Position numbers and translations under genes: made by a program. 64,000 bases of DNA from Clostridium beijerinckii (lineage in GTDB: Bacteria > Bacillota > Clostridia > Clostridiales > Clostridiaceae): NCBI RefSeq assembly GCF_018223745.1, contig NZ_CP073653.1:3558001-3622000 (forward strand), given 5' to 3'. The notes beneath the pieces were generated by a model. It was given only the letters and a program-made list of their open reading frames with translations, made no database searches and was not told where the DNA came from. Below, in pieces: positions 9,109 through 17,710 of the stretch (its first letter is position 1; each line of letters begins with the position of its first letter).

Positions 9109-9432
9109 ATGGGAATACAGGTATTAATAGCATGTATTGCAACTATTTCAGTTGTTATATTTCAAGTAGTTTTTACGATGTGGGAATCTAATCCTTATAA
9201 AAAGATTTACTATAAACTTCTTTTAGAATTAAGTAAAGCTCCTAATGATCCTGAATTGAAGGAAAGAGCTATAGAAGCAGGGAATCAATATTATAGTAGA
9301 ATAAAAACTTATTCAATAGGAAGTTTTAGAGGTGCTGTAGCTTCTGCAAGGGTGAAGACGATAATAGGTCCAATAGATGAAAAGATATTATTTGAAGATA
9401 TGAACAGAATAGTTGAGACAGATAAGCATTAA
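9109..9432 (+). CDS. Small membrane-anchored hypothetical protein
   Basis: A 107-aa protein I do not recognise. Residues 2-24 (GIQVLIACIATISVVIFQVV) form one hydrophobic helix. The remaining roughly 80 residues are polar, with Lys/Glu-rich helices and no Cys. GGATGGAG lies eight bases before the ATG. A terminator follows at 9497. Probably a membrane-tethered cytoplasmic protein; function unknown. Confidence 0.6.
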   Translation: MGIQVLIACIATISVVIFQVVFTMWESNPYKKIYYKLLLELSKAPNDPELKERAIEAGNQYYSRIKTYSIGSFRGAVASARVKTIIGPIDEKILFEDMNRIVETDKH

Positions 9433-9496
9433 TATGAAGTATTAATTTATGAATTAGCCAAAAACTGATAAACAATGTTCTTATATTGGGTATCAC

Positions 9497-9514
9497 AGGT
9501 GGGCAATCCCACCT
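9497..9514 (+). terminator. Rho-independent terminator
   Basis: A 7-bp GC-rich stem (AGGTGGG with CCCACCT), 4-nt loop, followed by a T-rich tract. It is correctly placed 65 bp after the 9109-9432 gene. Confidence 0.65.
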
Positions 9515-9562
9515 ATAATTTTTATAATACTATATTTCAACTCTATATTAAAGAATAGCATT

Positions 9563-10594
9563 TTACAAAAATACTGTGATAAGTGAAATTGCTGAAACTA
9601 TTTGGATTAAGGCAATTGCTAAGGCATAAAGTGCAGCTTTCTTTCCTATTCTTATAAGTTGTCTAAAATTCACTCTCATCCCTATTCCAGCAAGAGCAAT
9701 TACTTCAAAGTTGCTACTTATTAATTTAAATATATTAGAAATATTCATTGGAAAAACTCCAGCAGTAAATGCTAAGCACATAAGGAAAAAGGCCAATACA
9801 TACCAAGGTATTTTTATTTTTGAATTTAATTTTCCGCTTTCTACTCTACCAGATTTATTTTTCATTTTTCCTAATATTAATACAACAACAACTAAAAATA
9901 TTATTCTTACTATTTTAAATATTGTAGATAAATCCTTAACTTGTTCATTTACTAGACTTGCACTACCAACAACTTGTCCTACAGATTGAAGTATTCCTCC
10001 TATTAAAGCGGAGGTTTTTATTGTCTCTAATGAAAATATCACTTTAGCTATAAATGGAAGAACAAGCATCAATACTGTTCCTGTAACATTTACTATAGTT
10101 ATTGCTATGCCTTTTTCACTATCCCCTGCTCCTATTACTGGTGCAGTAGCTGCTATAGCTGAAGATCCACAAACTGCATTTCCACTTGCCATTAAAAAAC
10201 TAAAGTTCTCTGAAAATTTAAGCTTTTTCCCAATTAAAATTACAAGTGCTATAGTAATACTCATTTGAAATACTATAAATGATATTCCTGAAAAACCTAA
10301 TTTTAATATAGTTTGAATTCCCAATGTTCCGCCTAACAGAACTATAGAATATGACAATAGTTCACTTTCTGCGAATTTTGATCCCTTTTGATATATTTTT
10401 CTATTGCAAAATGTATTTCCTGCTGCCATCCCAATGAAGATTGCTAAAGATGCCGCCCCTATGCTAGGTACATAATTACTTAAATACTTTGCGATAAATG
10501 CGATTATTGTACATATTATAACTCCTGGTAAAACTTCTAAAACCTTATCCATTCCTCTTGATAATTTCTTATCTCTAATTATATTTAAACTCAT
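9563..10594 (-). CDS. YeiH-family putative sulfate exporter (UPF0324)
   Basis: A 343-aa polytopic membrane protein with about ten hydrophobic helices. Family features include the Gly/Asn-rich LMASGNAVCGSSAIAATAPVI loop and IALAGIGMRVNFRQL near the C-terminus. YeiH relatives are annotated as putative sulfate exporters, though the substrate is poorly established. It is divergent from a LysR regulator, the same arrangement as yeiH and yeiE in enterobacteria. GAAGGTGAT precedes the ATG. Confidence 0.85.
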   Translation of the reverse strand: MSLNIIRDKKLSRGMDKVLEVLPGVIICTIIAFIAKYLSNYVPSIGAASLAIFIGMAAGNTFCNRKIYQKGSKFAESELLSYSIVLLGGTLGIQTILKLGFSGISFIVFQMSITIALVILIGKKLKFSENFSFLMASGNAVCGSSAIAATAPVIGAGDSEKGIAITIVNVTGTVLMLVLPFIAKVIFSLETIKTSALIGGILQSVGQVVGSASLVNEQVKDLSTIFKIVRIIFLVVVVLILGKMKNKSGRVESGKLNSKIKIPWYVLAFFLMCLAFTAGVFPMNISNIFKLISSNFEVIALAGIGMRVNFRQLIRIGKKAALYALAIALIQIVSAISLITVFL

Positions 10595-10736
10595 TCATAT
10601 CACCTTCTAAAATATTTATCTGAATATGAAGTACTTCTTTTTCTATTTTTAGTATATTAGGTGTATAATCATAAGTAAAATATATATATTCTATAATAAT
10701 GATTAAGAATATTAATGATTAAGAAAGGATGATTCC

Positions 10737-11624
10737 ATGCTTGATGAATTAAAAACTTTTATAGCAGTTGTTGAATATAAAAACTTCACTAAAGCTGCTG
10801 AATCTATTAATCTATCCCAACCTAGTGTAAGTTTACATATTAAGCATCTCGAGGAGTATTTTAATACAACTTTAATTCAACGTTCTATAAAACAGAAAAA
10901 TATAAACATAACTCAATCTGGGTATTTACTCTATGAGCGTTCAAAACAAATGATTAAGCTACTAAATGATACTAAAAATGATCTGTTAGGTTATGGGGAT
11001 GTTGTAAAAGGTCAGCTGCATATAGGGGCCAGTTTTACTATAGGAGAATACTTACTACCAGCCTTTTTAGGAAAATTTGCAAAGGCCTATCCTGAATTAG
11101 AATTAGAAGTGACAATTGAAAACACACATAACATATGTGAAAAAGTCAAGAATCTTCAAGTTGACATTGCTCTAGTTGAAGGTACTGTTCCTCCTTCCCA
11201 CTTTACGATCGAAAAATTTTATACTGACAAGATGGAAGTTGCTGTTCCGTACAATCACTACTTAGTTAATAACTATTTTTCAGCCGAGGATCTGCAAAAT
11301 CAGACTTGGATTAGTAGGGAGATAGGATCTGGTACTCGTCAATATTTGAATCTTTTCTTATCAAATAATAATATTAACGCTAAAAATATCATTGTTTTTG
11401 GAAGTAATTATTCTGTAAAAGAAGCTGTTAAAAACAATTTAGGAATAACTTTTATTTCTTCACTTGTAATTGAGAATTCCTTAAAAAATAATGAAATTTC
11501 CACCTTAAAAACCAAACAAACTTACACTCGTCCATTTTCATATGTAATGCAAAAAGGTATAATCCCCTCAAAAGGAACGCTAGTGTTTATAGATATGCTA
11601 AAGAACTATGTAGAAAATCTATAA
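10737..11624 (+). CDS. LysR-family transcriptional regulator (CysB/YeiE-like)
   Basis: A 295-aa protein with an N-terminal winged HTH (FTKAAESINLSQPSVSLHIK, residues 18-37) and a LysR substrate domain (about 90-290). In the effector domain LHIGASFTIGEYLLP and WISREIGSGTRQYL resemble CysB/YeiE-like regulators. It is divergent from the YeiH-family exporter gene with 142 bp between starts and very probably controls it. AAAGGATG precedes the ATG. A strong terminator follows. Confidence 0.87.
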   Translation: MLDELKTFIAVVEYKNFTKAAESINLSQPSVSLHIKHLEEYFNTTLIQRSIKQKNINITQSGYLLYERSKQMIKLLNDTKNDLLGYGDVVKGQLHIGASFTIGEYLLPAFLGKFAKAYPELELEVTIENTHNICEKVKNLQVDIALVEGTVPPSHFTIEKFYTDKMEVAVPYNHYLVNNYFSAEDLQNQTWISREIGSGTRQYLNLFLSNNNINAKNIIVFGSNYSVKEAVKNNLGITFISSLVIENSLKNNEISTLKTKQTYTRPFSYVMQKGIIPSKGTLVFIDMLKNYVENL

Positions 11625-11637
11625 AAGAAAAATAAAT

Positions 11638-11670
11638 AGAGTACATTTCTTGAAATAAGAAATGTACTCT
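11638..11670 (+). terminator. Terminator after the LysR gene
   Basis: A perfect 14-bp stem (11638-11651 with 11657-11670) with a 5-nt loop, 14 bp after the LysR stop. The downstream tract is only moderately T-rich. Confidence 0.6.
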
Positions 11671-11796
11671 ACTTTCACCATAAATATATTTAATTATTAT
11701 GTTAACGCTACTCATAGAATTTAGAGGAAGTTTTCAAACTTCTATTAAAAATATAAATAAACACTTAAAAATTTCATTTATAATTTGCAATAAATA

Positions 11797-12036
11797 CCAC
11801 ACTAGAAAGCAGAAACATTTTTATGCAGCAGGCATTGAAAATGAGCTGTTAAAAGTTCTTAATTATAGGTTGTTCCACTAATGCTTGTCACAATGAAATT
11901 GGGAGCAAGCATTAGTGGTGCAAGCTGCAATTTAGCACTTTCAGCGAAATTTTCATAGTCCTGTGAAATAACAATGTTTCTACTTTCGGTGAATTATTGC
12001 ATAAGTCTAGGTTTAAGTTGTTTATTTATATCTTTT
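11797..12036 (-). repeat. Dispersed hairpin repeat, copy B
   Basis: Inverted relative to copy A (8165-8385). The stem at about 11872-11890 pairs with 11905-11923. Its loop matches copy A at most positions, and the stem has changed on both sides. Past the hairpin, 11986-12036 matches the end block (TTTCGGYGARTTAT and following) of the 8441 and 26890 repeats, so the two repeat types appear joined here. An open frame across the region has no SD and is not considered a gene. Confidence 0.62.
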
Positions 12037-12041
12037 ATTAC

Positions 12042-13061
12042 TTAACCTATATTCTTTAGAAATGTTTTATAATCTTCATAGTTTCTTTTCAAAAGATTTG
12101 GAGTATCAAGGCCATAAGGACAATGAGCCTTACAGTTACCACACTCTATACAATCTTCAATCTTTTTCATCTTAGCTTGGCCTTCCCCTGAAAGAAGCCC
12201 CTCAGTTGGAGATCTACGAAGAAGTAAGGACATTCTTGCACAATTATTAATTTCTATGCCTGCTGGACATGGCATGCAATATCCACAGCCACGACAAAAC
12301 TCACCTACAAGCTCTTTTCTCTCATTTTCAATAAATTCTTTAATCTCCTCTGTCATTGTAGGGGGATTGTCTATATATGAGATAAATTCATCTAATTCAT
12401 TTTCTCTTTGAACTCCCCAGATAGGTAAAGTATTATCAAATTGAGAAAGGTATGCGTAAGCTGCATCACTTCTTGTTATAAGCCCACCTGATAATGCCTT
12501 CATGCAGATATAGCCAACATTTTTCTCTTTACATAAATTTACTAGATCCTCATCCTTTTTATCAGCAAGATAGCTAAATGGGAACTGTAATGTATCATAA
12601 AGACCTGATTCAACAGCTTCTATGGCCACTGGTAATCTATGATTTGTAATTCCTATGAAACGAATCTTTCCTTGTTTTTTTGCTTCTAGCATAGCCTCAT
12701 ATAGACCTGTCCCATCATTAGGTTTAGGACAGAAACTTGGGTTATGGAACTGATAAATATCTATATAATCTGTTTTGAGCATAGCAAGACTCTTTTCTAA
12801 ATCACTCCAAAAACCTTCAACAGTAGTTGATGGTGTTTTCGTTGCAATAATTATTTTATCCCTAACATCACTTAAAGCAAGACCAATTTTATACTCGCTG
12901 TCAGTGTAACTTCTTGCTGAGTCAAAAAAATTAATACCATTATCGTAAGCTTTCCTCAACAATTTTACTGCTTCTTCGTTAGAGACACGCTGAACAGGGA
13001 GAGCACCAAATCCATTTCTATTTACTACTATCCCAGTTCTTCCTAGCGTAACATTTACCAT
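12042..13061 (-). CDS. Aldo/keto reductase with C-terminal ferredoxin domain
   Basis: A 339-aa cytosolic oxidoreductase. An AKR barrel occupies residues 1-260 with GINFFDSARSYTDSE (catalytic Asp and Tyr), the Lys in IIIATKTP, and DIYQFHNP. The C-terminal part has a CRGCGYCMPCPAGI cluster and CIECGNCKAHCPYG, typical of AKRs with a [4Fe-4S] ferredoxin extension. The substrate is unknown. GAAAGGCGATG lies upstream of the ATG. It appears to be a single-gene unit. Confidence 0.9.
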   Translation of the reverse strand: MVNVTLGRTGIVVNRNGFGALPVQRVSNEEAVKLLRKAYDNGINFFDSARSYTDSEYKIGLALSDVRDKIIIATKTPSTTVEGFWSDLEKSLAMLKTDYIDIYQFHNPSFCPKPNDGTGLYEAMLEAKKQGKIRFIGITNHRLPVAIEAVESGLYDTLQFPFSYLADKKDEDLVNLCKEKNVGYICMKALSGGLITRSDAAYAYLSQFDNTLPIWGVQRENELDEFISYIDNPPTMTEEIKEFIENERKELVGEFCRGCGYCMPCPAGIEINNCARMSLLLRRSPTEGLLSGEGQAKMKKIEDCIECGNCKAHCPYGLDTPNLLKRNYEDYKTFLKNIG

Positions 13062-13110
13062 ATTATCATCGCCTTTCTCGCAATTCCATAAATATATTGG
13101 TTATATTAAC

Positions 13111-13356
13111 CTATTTACTTGATATTATATCACCTAAAGTTAACTTCAAGTCAAGAATAAAACCTAAGTAAATGTCTAAGTTAAAATAATGTATACCTAT
13201 TTCAATTTCACCTTTAGTAAAAATATATTTTTCTATAATCCCATCTTTTATAAGATTTGTTATCCAATCTAAATTAAATTTGATATTGAATTGTAATTTA
13301 TCTTTAGAAATCTGTGTGTACAATACTACTAAAGAATCTAGTCTTAAGTAATGCAA
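13111..13356 (-). CDS. Doubtful small hypothetical ORF
   Basis: An open frame of 81 codons rich in Ile, Leu, Asp and Lys, with no recognised domain and no clear ribosome binding site in front of its ATG. It lies 49 bp upstream of the aldo/keto reductase on the same strand. It may be a decayed gene or chance ORF in AT-rich DNA. Confidence 0.25.
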   Translation of the reverse strand: MHYLRLDSLVVLYTQISKDKLQFNIKFNLDWITNLIKDGIIEKYIFTKGEIEIGIHYFNLDIYLGFILDLKLTLGDIISSK

Positions 13357-13433
13357 AAACTTTTACTTATGTAGTTATTTCATTAGAATACCAAAAGGAA
13401 GAAAACAAATTTATGATTATTGGAAATTAATTA

Positions 13434-14492
13434 TTATTGAAACATTGGCCCGGTATATGATTCATATGGAAGTAAAACTGCCACTCCTGTTTCATCTGAT
13501 TTATAGGATACCCCTTCAAGAGGATTTCTATCTTTAACTAAATTCATTCCTACGGTATATATTGTATTAGTCATATCAGTTGTTTCTTGTGAAGCAGTAC
13601 CCAACATGAAGCCTTTTGAAACCAGTTCTTTAGCTTCAGATACTCCATCTAGACCGACAACTATGATTGACTTAGATTTATTTCCGGTATTGTAACCATA
13701 TTTTTGCAACGCTTGAACAGCACCGATTGCCATAGAGTCATCATTTGAAATTATTGCTTCTATTTTGTTACCATATCTTAAGAATAATGCATCAACAGAA
13801 TCTTTAGCAAATGTTGTGTTCCAATTCAAAATAGGAGATGCAAGTTGTTCGGTTTTTATAAAAGCTTGATTAATAGTTGAAACGGAGTATTTTGATCTAT
13901 CGATGGAGGTTTTATTAAGTTTTTCGCCAACGAGCAATACATATTGTAATACATCATCTTTATTTTTATCAATCAATTCTTTATGCTTGTTCCAAGCATC
14001 AACAATCATTTTCCCTTGTACAGTACCGCCTTGTACTGAATCTGTTCCTACATAAAAAGCCTTTTTATACGATTTAATTGCTTCCATTGAAAATGGTACT
14101 CTATTAAAGAATACTATTGGGATGTTATATTTAGAGATTTTGTTAATCATATCTCGTATTTCAAGTAGATTAACCATATCTAGTAATATAAGATCAATGC
14201 CGTTATGAAGTGCATTTTCAATATCTGTATTTTGTGTTGATTGATTATAATTAGCATTATAAAAAGAGAATTCAACTTCTCCAGGATTATTCTTTTGAAT
14301 ATCTTCAAAATTTTTGCGAAGGAGTATCATGTAATCATCATTAAGGTCTCTTGTAAATAAGCCCACTCTAACAGTAGAGCCTTGACGATAGTTTGTGCTG
14401 GCATTCGTAGTCATATATGAATTATTTCCAAGCATTATAACCAATATAATTGCAAGTAAGGCTATACTTAATATTCTCTTAAATGCTTCCAT
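13434..14492 (-). CDS. Orphan galactose-type periplasmic binding protein
   Basis: A 352-aa secreted protein. The N-terminus is a signal peptide or anchor (ILSIALLAIILVIMLG) with no lipobox Cys. The rest is a type-I periplasmic binding fold of the MglB class: VRVGLFTRDLNDDYM, DLILLDMVNL, GTVQGKMIVDAWNKH, EAIISNDDSMAIGAVQALQKYG and VVGLDGVSEAKEL. No permease or ATPase is adjacent, so it may act as a sugar sensor component or serve a distant importer. A decayed paralogue lies at 19018-19806. AAGAAGG precedes the ATG. Confidence 0.8.
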   Translation of the reverse strand: MEAFKRILSIALLAIILVIMLGNNSYMTTNASTNYRQGSTVRVGLFTRDLNDDYMILLRKNFEDIQKNNPGEVEFSFYNANYNQSTQNTDIENALHNGIDLILLDMVNLLEIRDMINKISKYNIPIVFFNRVPFSMEAIKSYKKAFYVGTDSVQGGTVQGKMIVDAWNKHKELIDKNKDDVLQYVLLVGEKLNKTSIDRSKYSVSTINQAFIKTEQLASPILNWNTTFAKDSVDALFLRYGNKIEAIISNDDSMAIGAVQALQKYGYNTGNKSKSIIVVGLDGVSEAKELVSKGFMLGTASQETTDMTNTIYTVGMNLVKDRNPLEGVSYKSDETGVAVLLPYESYTGPMFQ

Positions 14493-14560
14493 TTAAATCC
14501 TTCTTCCCATCTGTTGTATAATTTTATTATGTCTTTATAAAAAAAAGTTTATGCTATTTA

Positions 14561-14902
14561 ATGTTAATTTGTAGTGGAAGAGTTGGTGGTAATAGTTATC
14601 TATTATCTGAAGCATTTATTAAAGGAGCAATACAATCAGATCATGAAGTAGTCAAATATGAAGTTGGAAAGAAAAATATAAAAGGATGTATTGCCTGTGA
14701 CACTTGCTTCAGTAAAGGAACTCCTTGCTCATTTGATGATGACTTTAACGCTCTCGCTCCTAAAATAGAAAAAGCAGATGTGATTGTTTTTGCAACTCCA
14801 TTATATTGGTATACATTCCCTTCTAATCATCTTAATATACTCCTCTTCATACGTTCTATACTAGAATTATGCAGTAAAAAAATCGCAAATTCAATTTCTT
14901 GA
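14561..14902 (+). pseudogene. Truncated flavodoxin-like NAD(P)H oxidoreductase
   Basis: 113 codons covering the N-terminal two-thirds of a multimeric flavodoxin/NADPH-dependent FMN reductase: GGNSYLLSEAF, IKGCIACDTCF and VIVFATPLYWYTFP. Family members are about 180 aa and continue with the helix after this flavin-loop motif. Here the sequence runs into unrelated residues (LLFIRSILELCSKK) and stops. The break coincides with a short sequence repeated at 16018-16048. The SD is weak. Likely non-functional. Confidence 0.6.
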
Positions 14903-14948
14903 ATAATACGATTTTTAAAAATAGAACTAATTTAAAATAATACTATAT

Positions 14949-15830
14949 TTAATAATTTTGAACCAATAATTTATCAATCTTATCTGTGGTAGCACCACTA
15001 GCATCTAAATAATGTCCATTAATTGTTGTATTAGTAGCCATTGTGCCATCACTAGAAATGTAATAAAATTTAAATGTGTTTTTTTGTCCCTTATGGGTTG
15101 TTACATCTTCAATCCAACAATCGGTTAACATTTTACCTTCACCATGATCAAGTTTATTTAAATAATACCATTTCCCATTTATATATTTCCAGCCTTTTTG
15201 CATTTTCATATTTTTAGGTGAAAAATAATACCAATCTCCGCCTATTTGTTTCCAACCTGAAATTTTTGAACCATCATCATTTAAATAATACCAATCCGTA
15301 GCTGTAAAATCCTCGGAAGCGTCAATTTCTTTTTGCCAATGTATTGAAGGATTAGTTTCAACTTTTGTAGTAATTGAAGATTCTTTAGTTGCAACCCGGA
15401 AATCACCAGCAGGAGCATTTGGATCTACATAGTCTCCTTCCGCTATTACTTTAATATATTTTCCTACATCCTCTTTTTCTAGAGTATACTGATTTTGCTT
15501 GTTTTTATCTTTAGAACTAGGACCACCATAAATTGATTGTGAAGCACTTGTTGGATATTCAAGACACTCCCAACCAATAACACAATATTTAGTTATGTCT
15601 CGTCCACTTGCATCCCTAACTATAGCTGTTAACGTCTGTCCTTCAATCAGATTCCCTTGAATCTCTACTGATGACATAATGTGTTTTTCTTTTTCAGCAT
15701 AGCTTTTTGTAGCTGCATTTACTTCCACAATACCACTACCATTAAATAATTTAGCTGAAATACCCGATAGTTGTAATATTGTTGTTGTTAAAAACAATGA
15801 TAAAGTCTTTATAAGCATTTTATTTTTCAT
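14949..15830 (-). CDS. Secreted cell-wall-binding repeat protein
   Basis: A 293-aa protein with a signal peptide (residues 1 to about 40). The central region (about 50-155) has EIQGNLIEGQTLTAIVRDAS and resembles an Ig-like surface domain. C-terminal choline/glucan-binding-type repeats follow with the W-Y-Y pattern: TDWYYLNDDGSKISGWKQIG, GDWYYFSPKNMKMQKGWK and NGKWYYLNK. It is probably attached non-covalently to the cell wall. No catalytic domain is visible. AAAGGGGA lies upstream. The 41.7-45 kb cluster uses related repeats. Confidence 0.8.
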   Translation of the reverse strand: MKNKMLIKTLSLFLTTTILQLSGISAKLFNGSGIVEVNAATKSYAEKEKHIMSSVEIQGNLIEGQTLTAIVRDASGRDITKYCVIGWECLEYPTSASQSIYGGPSSKDKNKQNQYTLEKEDVGKYIKVIAEGDYVDPNAPAGDFRVATKESSITTKVETNPSIHWQKEIDASEDFTATDWYYLNDDGSKISGWKQIGGDWYYFSPKNMKMQKGWKYINGKWYYLNKLDHGEGKMLTDCWIEDVTTHKGQKNTFKFYYISSDGTMATNTTINGHYLDASGATTDKIDKLLVQNY

Positions 15831-16089
15831 TAAAAATCCCCTTTTTTTCTTATTAATGTATATATTTTACCATTAAAAATAAAAAATTGGAATAATTATA
15901 TAATTATGCAAATAGGATAATAAGTAGTTTCTATCATATTTATTCTATTTTTAAAAAGCGCTTTTCAATATACCATGTCAAATCTACATACTGTGTAATA
16001 TCTTGTCATAGCTCATTAAAAAAATCGCAAATTCAATTTCTGAATAAAAGGATCACCTGCTAATATACCCATATTATATATATAAAGCA
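15831..16089. other. Intergenic region with a short repeat
   Basis: AT-rich sequence without a supportable gene. Positions 16018-16042 repeat about 24 bp found at 14874-14898 at the broken end of the flavodoxin-like gene (AAAAAAATCGCAAATTCAAT and four more bases). Confidence 0.5.
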
Positions 16090-16122
16090 AAACTTACCAT
16101 ATCATTGTTATATGGTAAGTTT
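16090..16122 (-). terminator. Terminator after the HxlR gene
   Basis: A perfect 13-bp stem (16090-16102 with 16110-16122), 7-nt loop, followed on the minus strand by TTTTGCTTTATA. It lies about 50 bp past the HxlR stop. Confidence 0.65.
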
Positions 16123-16170
16123 GTAGAATTGTCCTTCCATCTTATCTTGCAAAAATGTATATACTCTAAT

Positions 16171-16506
16171 TTAATCTTCATAAAGGTGTTTATTAGTATT
16201 TATATAATTTTCTCCCCAGATGTTCATAGAATCCAAAACTGGCTTTAAGCTCTTCCCTAGCTCTGAAAGTGAGTATTCAACCCTAGGTGGCACTTCAGGA
16301 TATACCTTTCTAATAATTAATCCATCAGCTTCCATTTGTCGAAGCTGCTGTGTTAACATTTTTTGACTTATCCCATTAATTCCATTCTCAAGTTGGTTAA
16401 ATCTTTGCGTTCCATCATCATGTAAATTTCTTAAAATAAGAACTTTCCACTTGTGTCCAATAAGTTTAACAGTCTCTTCAATTGGACATAACTTACCACA
16501 TGTCAT
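16171..16506 (-). CDS. HxlR-family transcriptional regulator
   Basis: A winged-helix regulator of 111 aa. MTCGKLCPIEETVKLIGHKW contains the N-terminal Cys region found in redox- or aldehyde-sensing HxlR proteins (two Cys, residues 3 and 7). ILRNLHDDGTQRFNQLENGI, QKMLTQQLRQMEADGLI and VEYSLSELGKSL form the DNA-binding domain. I prefer the ATG at 16506, nine bases from AGGAG; the ATG at 16512 is only three bases away. It is divergent from the cupin and DMT transporter genes, its likely targets. Confidence 0.82.
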   Translation of the reverse strand: MTCGKLCPIEETVKLIGHKWKVLILRNLHDDGTQRFNQLENGINGISQKMLTQQLRQMEADGLIIRKVYPEVPPRVEYSLSELGKSLKPVLDSMNIWGENYINTNKHLYED

Positions 16507-16541
16507 CAGCATTCACTCCTATCATATATAAATTGATACTT

Positions 16542-16570
16542 ACTATTTAGTTCGTACCATACAAAATAGT
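16542..16570. promoter_or_regulatory. Possible HxlR operator
   Basis: A dyad with 7-bp arms ACTATTT and AAATAGT separated by 15 bp, in the intergenic region directly upstream of the HxlR start. HxlR proteins bind such dyads as dimers. The assignment rests on position and symmetry only. Confidence 0.35.
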
Positions 16571-16643
16571 GCCTTCTTGTAAAAAGTTAATAGTGATTAT
16601 ATTATAATACCATAAGTCAACAAAGCATGGGAGGAAATCTATT

Positions 16644-16673
16644 ATGAAAAAATCAAATGTGTCTTTACCATAA
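16644..16673 (+). other. Nine-codon ORF with an excellent ribosome binding site
   Basis: GGGAGGAAA followed nine bases later by ATG and MKKSNVSLP then stop, 57 bp upstream of the cupin gene. It may be a leader peptide or the 5' stub of a deleted gene. Nothing further supports expression. Confidence 0.3.
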
Positions 16674-16730
16674 AATAGAATTTTAATAATTAGCTTAAAT
16701 AAATATTATAAATTAAGGAGACGTATAACT

Positions 16731-17039
16731 ATGAAAATTTTGAACATTAACGATATTACAGAAAAAATCAAAAGGAAAGCACTGTTTACAGAGGGCACAA
16801 TGGACTCAGGTATTTTATTCTACGAACCTGGTGAAACAATGACTCCTCACAAACATTCAGATTTAGATGAAATATTCTATGTAATTAGCGGCAAAGGAAT
16901 AATAACTATAAATGGCGAGGATTTTTCAATTAAAGAGAATGATGTAATGTTATCTCCACATGAAGAAAGCCATGGTTTCACAAATAATGGAGATGAAAAA
17001 TTAGTAATCTTACAAATAAAAAACACCATTATGAAGTAA
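16731..17039 (+). CDS. Cupin-domain protein
   Basis: A 102-aa single-domain beta-barrel protein. Cupin motif 1 reads PGETMTPHKHSDLDEIFYVI SGKG in substance (H-x-H with a later Glu at residues about 38-45), and motif 2 reads SPHEESHGFTNNGDE. Metal-binding His residues are conserved. Stand-alone cupins often handle small-molecule detoxification or sensing; the substrate is unknown. AAGGAGACG lies upstream. It is followed by a stem-loop and then a DMT transporter. Confidence 0.82.
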   Translation: MKILNINDITEKIKRKALFTEGTMDSGILFYEPGETMTPHKHSDLDEIFYVISGKGIITINGEDFSIKENDVMLSPHEESHGFTNNGDEKLVILQIKNTIMK

Positions 17040-17052
17040 TTGCAATATCTAT

Positions 17053-17095
17053 AATCATTAGAATAAAAGATTTAGAAGCTTTTATTCTAATGATT
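17053..17095 (+). terminator. Stem-loop after the cupin gene
   Basis: A perfect 16-bp stem (17053-17068 with 17080-17095) and 11-nt loop, 14 bp after the cupin stop. The tail is not a clean T-run, so it may act as an attenuator before the transporter gene. Confidence 0.5.
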
Positions 17096-17132
17096 ACTAT
17101 TTCAAAACATATAAGAAAGGATGTATTATTAT

Positions 17133-17555
17133 ATGTACTATATATCTATGATAATCACAGTTTTAGCAACTGTAATATATAATATCAGTCAAAAATCTAT
17201 CAATCAATCAACAAATCCATTTATATCAATGATAGTCACATATGTTACCGCAATAATATTCTCTATATTAGCATTAATCATTTTGCCCATAGACCGCAAT
17301 ATTATAAGCTCTCTAAAACAATTAAATTGGGCAAGTTATGTATTAGGGATATCTGCATTAGGCCTGGAAATAGGATATTTATATATCTATAGAAGTGGAT
17401 GGAATATAGCCGTTGCTCCTCTTTTTGTAAGTATAATTTCAACAATAATATTAATTGTAGTTGGTATTTTCGTTTATAAAACCAAACTATCCCCTATGAA
17501 TGCTCTAGGAATATGCTTAAGTATAGTTGGATTAATTCTAATGAATAAAAAGTAA
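17133..17555 (+). CDS. Small EamA/DMT-type membrane transporter
   Basis: A protein of about 140 aa with four to five helices: ISMIITVLATVIYNISQKS, MIVTYVTAIIFSILALIIL, a GLEIGYLYIYRSGW segment typical of EamA half-transporters, and a final helix ILIVVGIFVYKTKLSP with LGICLSIVGLILMNKK. It is half the length of a ten-helix DMT protein, like EmrE-scale members. I chose the ATG at 17133 because AGAAAGG ends 12 bases before it; the ATG at 17121 directly abuts the SD. Confidence 0.75.
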   Translation: MYYISMIITVLATVIYNISQKSINQSTNPFISMIVTYVTAIIFSILALIILPIDRNIISSLKQLNWASYVLGISALGLEIGYLYIYRSGWNIAVAPLFVSIISTIILIVVGIFVYKTKLSPMNALGICLSIVGLILMNKK

Positions 17556-17611
17556 AAAACAGTCCTGAAATATCAAATGAATTAATAAATTAATGGATAA
17601 TTTTCACTTAA

Positions 17612-17646
17612 AAAAAGTACTTATTTTATGACAATAAGTACTTTTT
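17612..17646 (+). terminator. Rho-independent terminator
   Basis: A 14-bp stem AAAAAGTACTTATT with its complement, 7-nt loop, ending in TTTTT. It can act in both directions, between the DMT gene (+) and the DJ-1 gene (-). Confidence 0.75.
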
Positions 17647-17710
17647 CTTAACTCCATATTCCCAATTGTTGCAGTGAAAAGTAGCTATCTTACCCACTTT
17701 AAGCAACCTT

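Noticed and set aside
11699..11881. 60-codon ORF after the LysR gene
   Set aside because: It lies in the hairpin repeat copy B, without an SD, and is not open in copy A.
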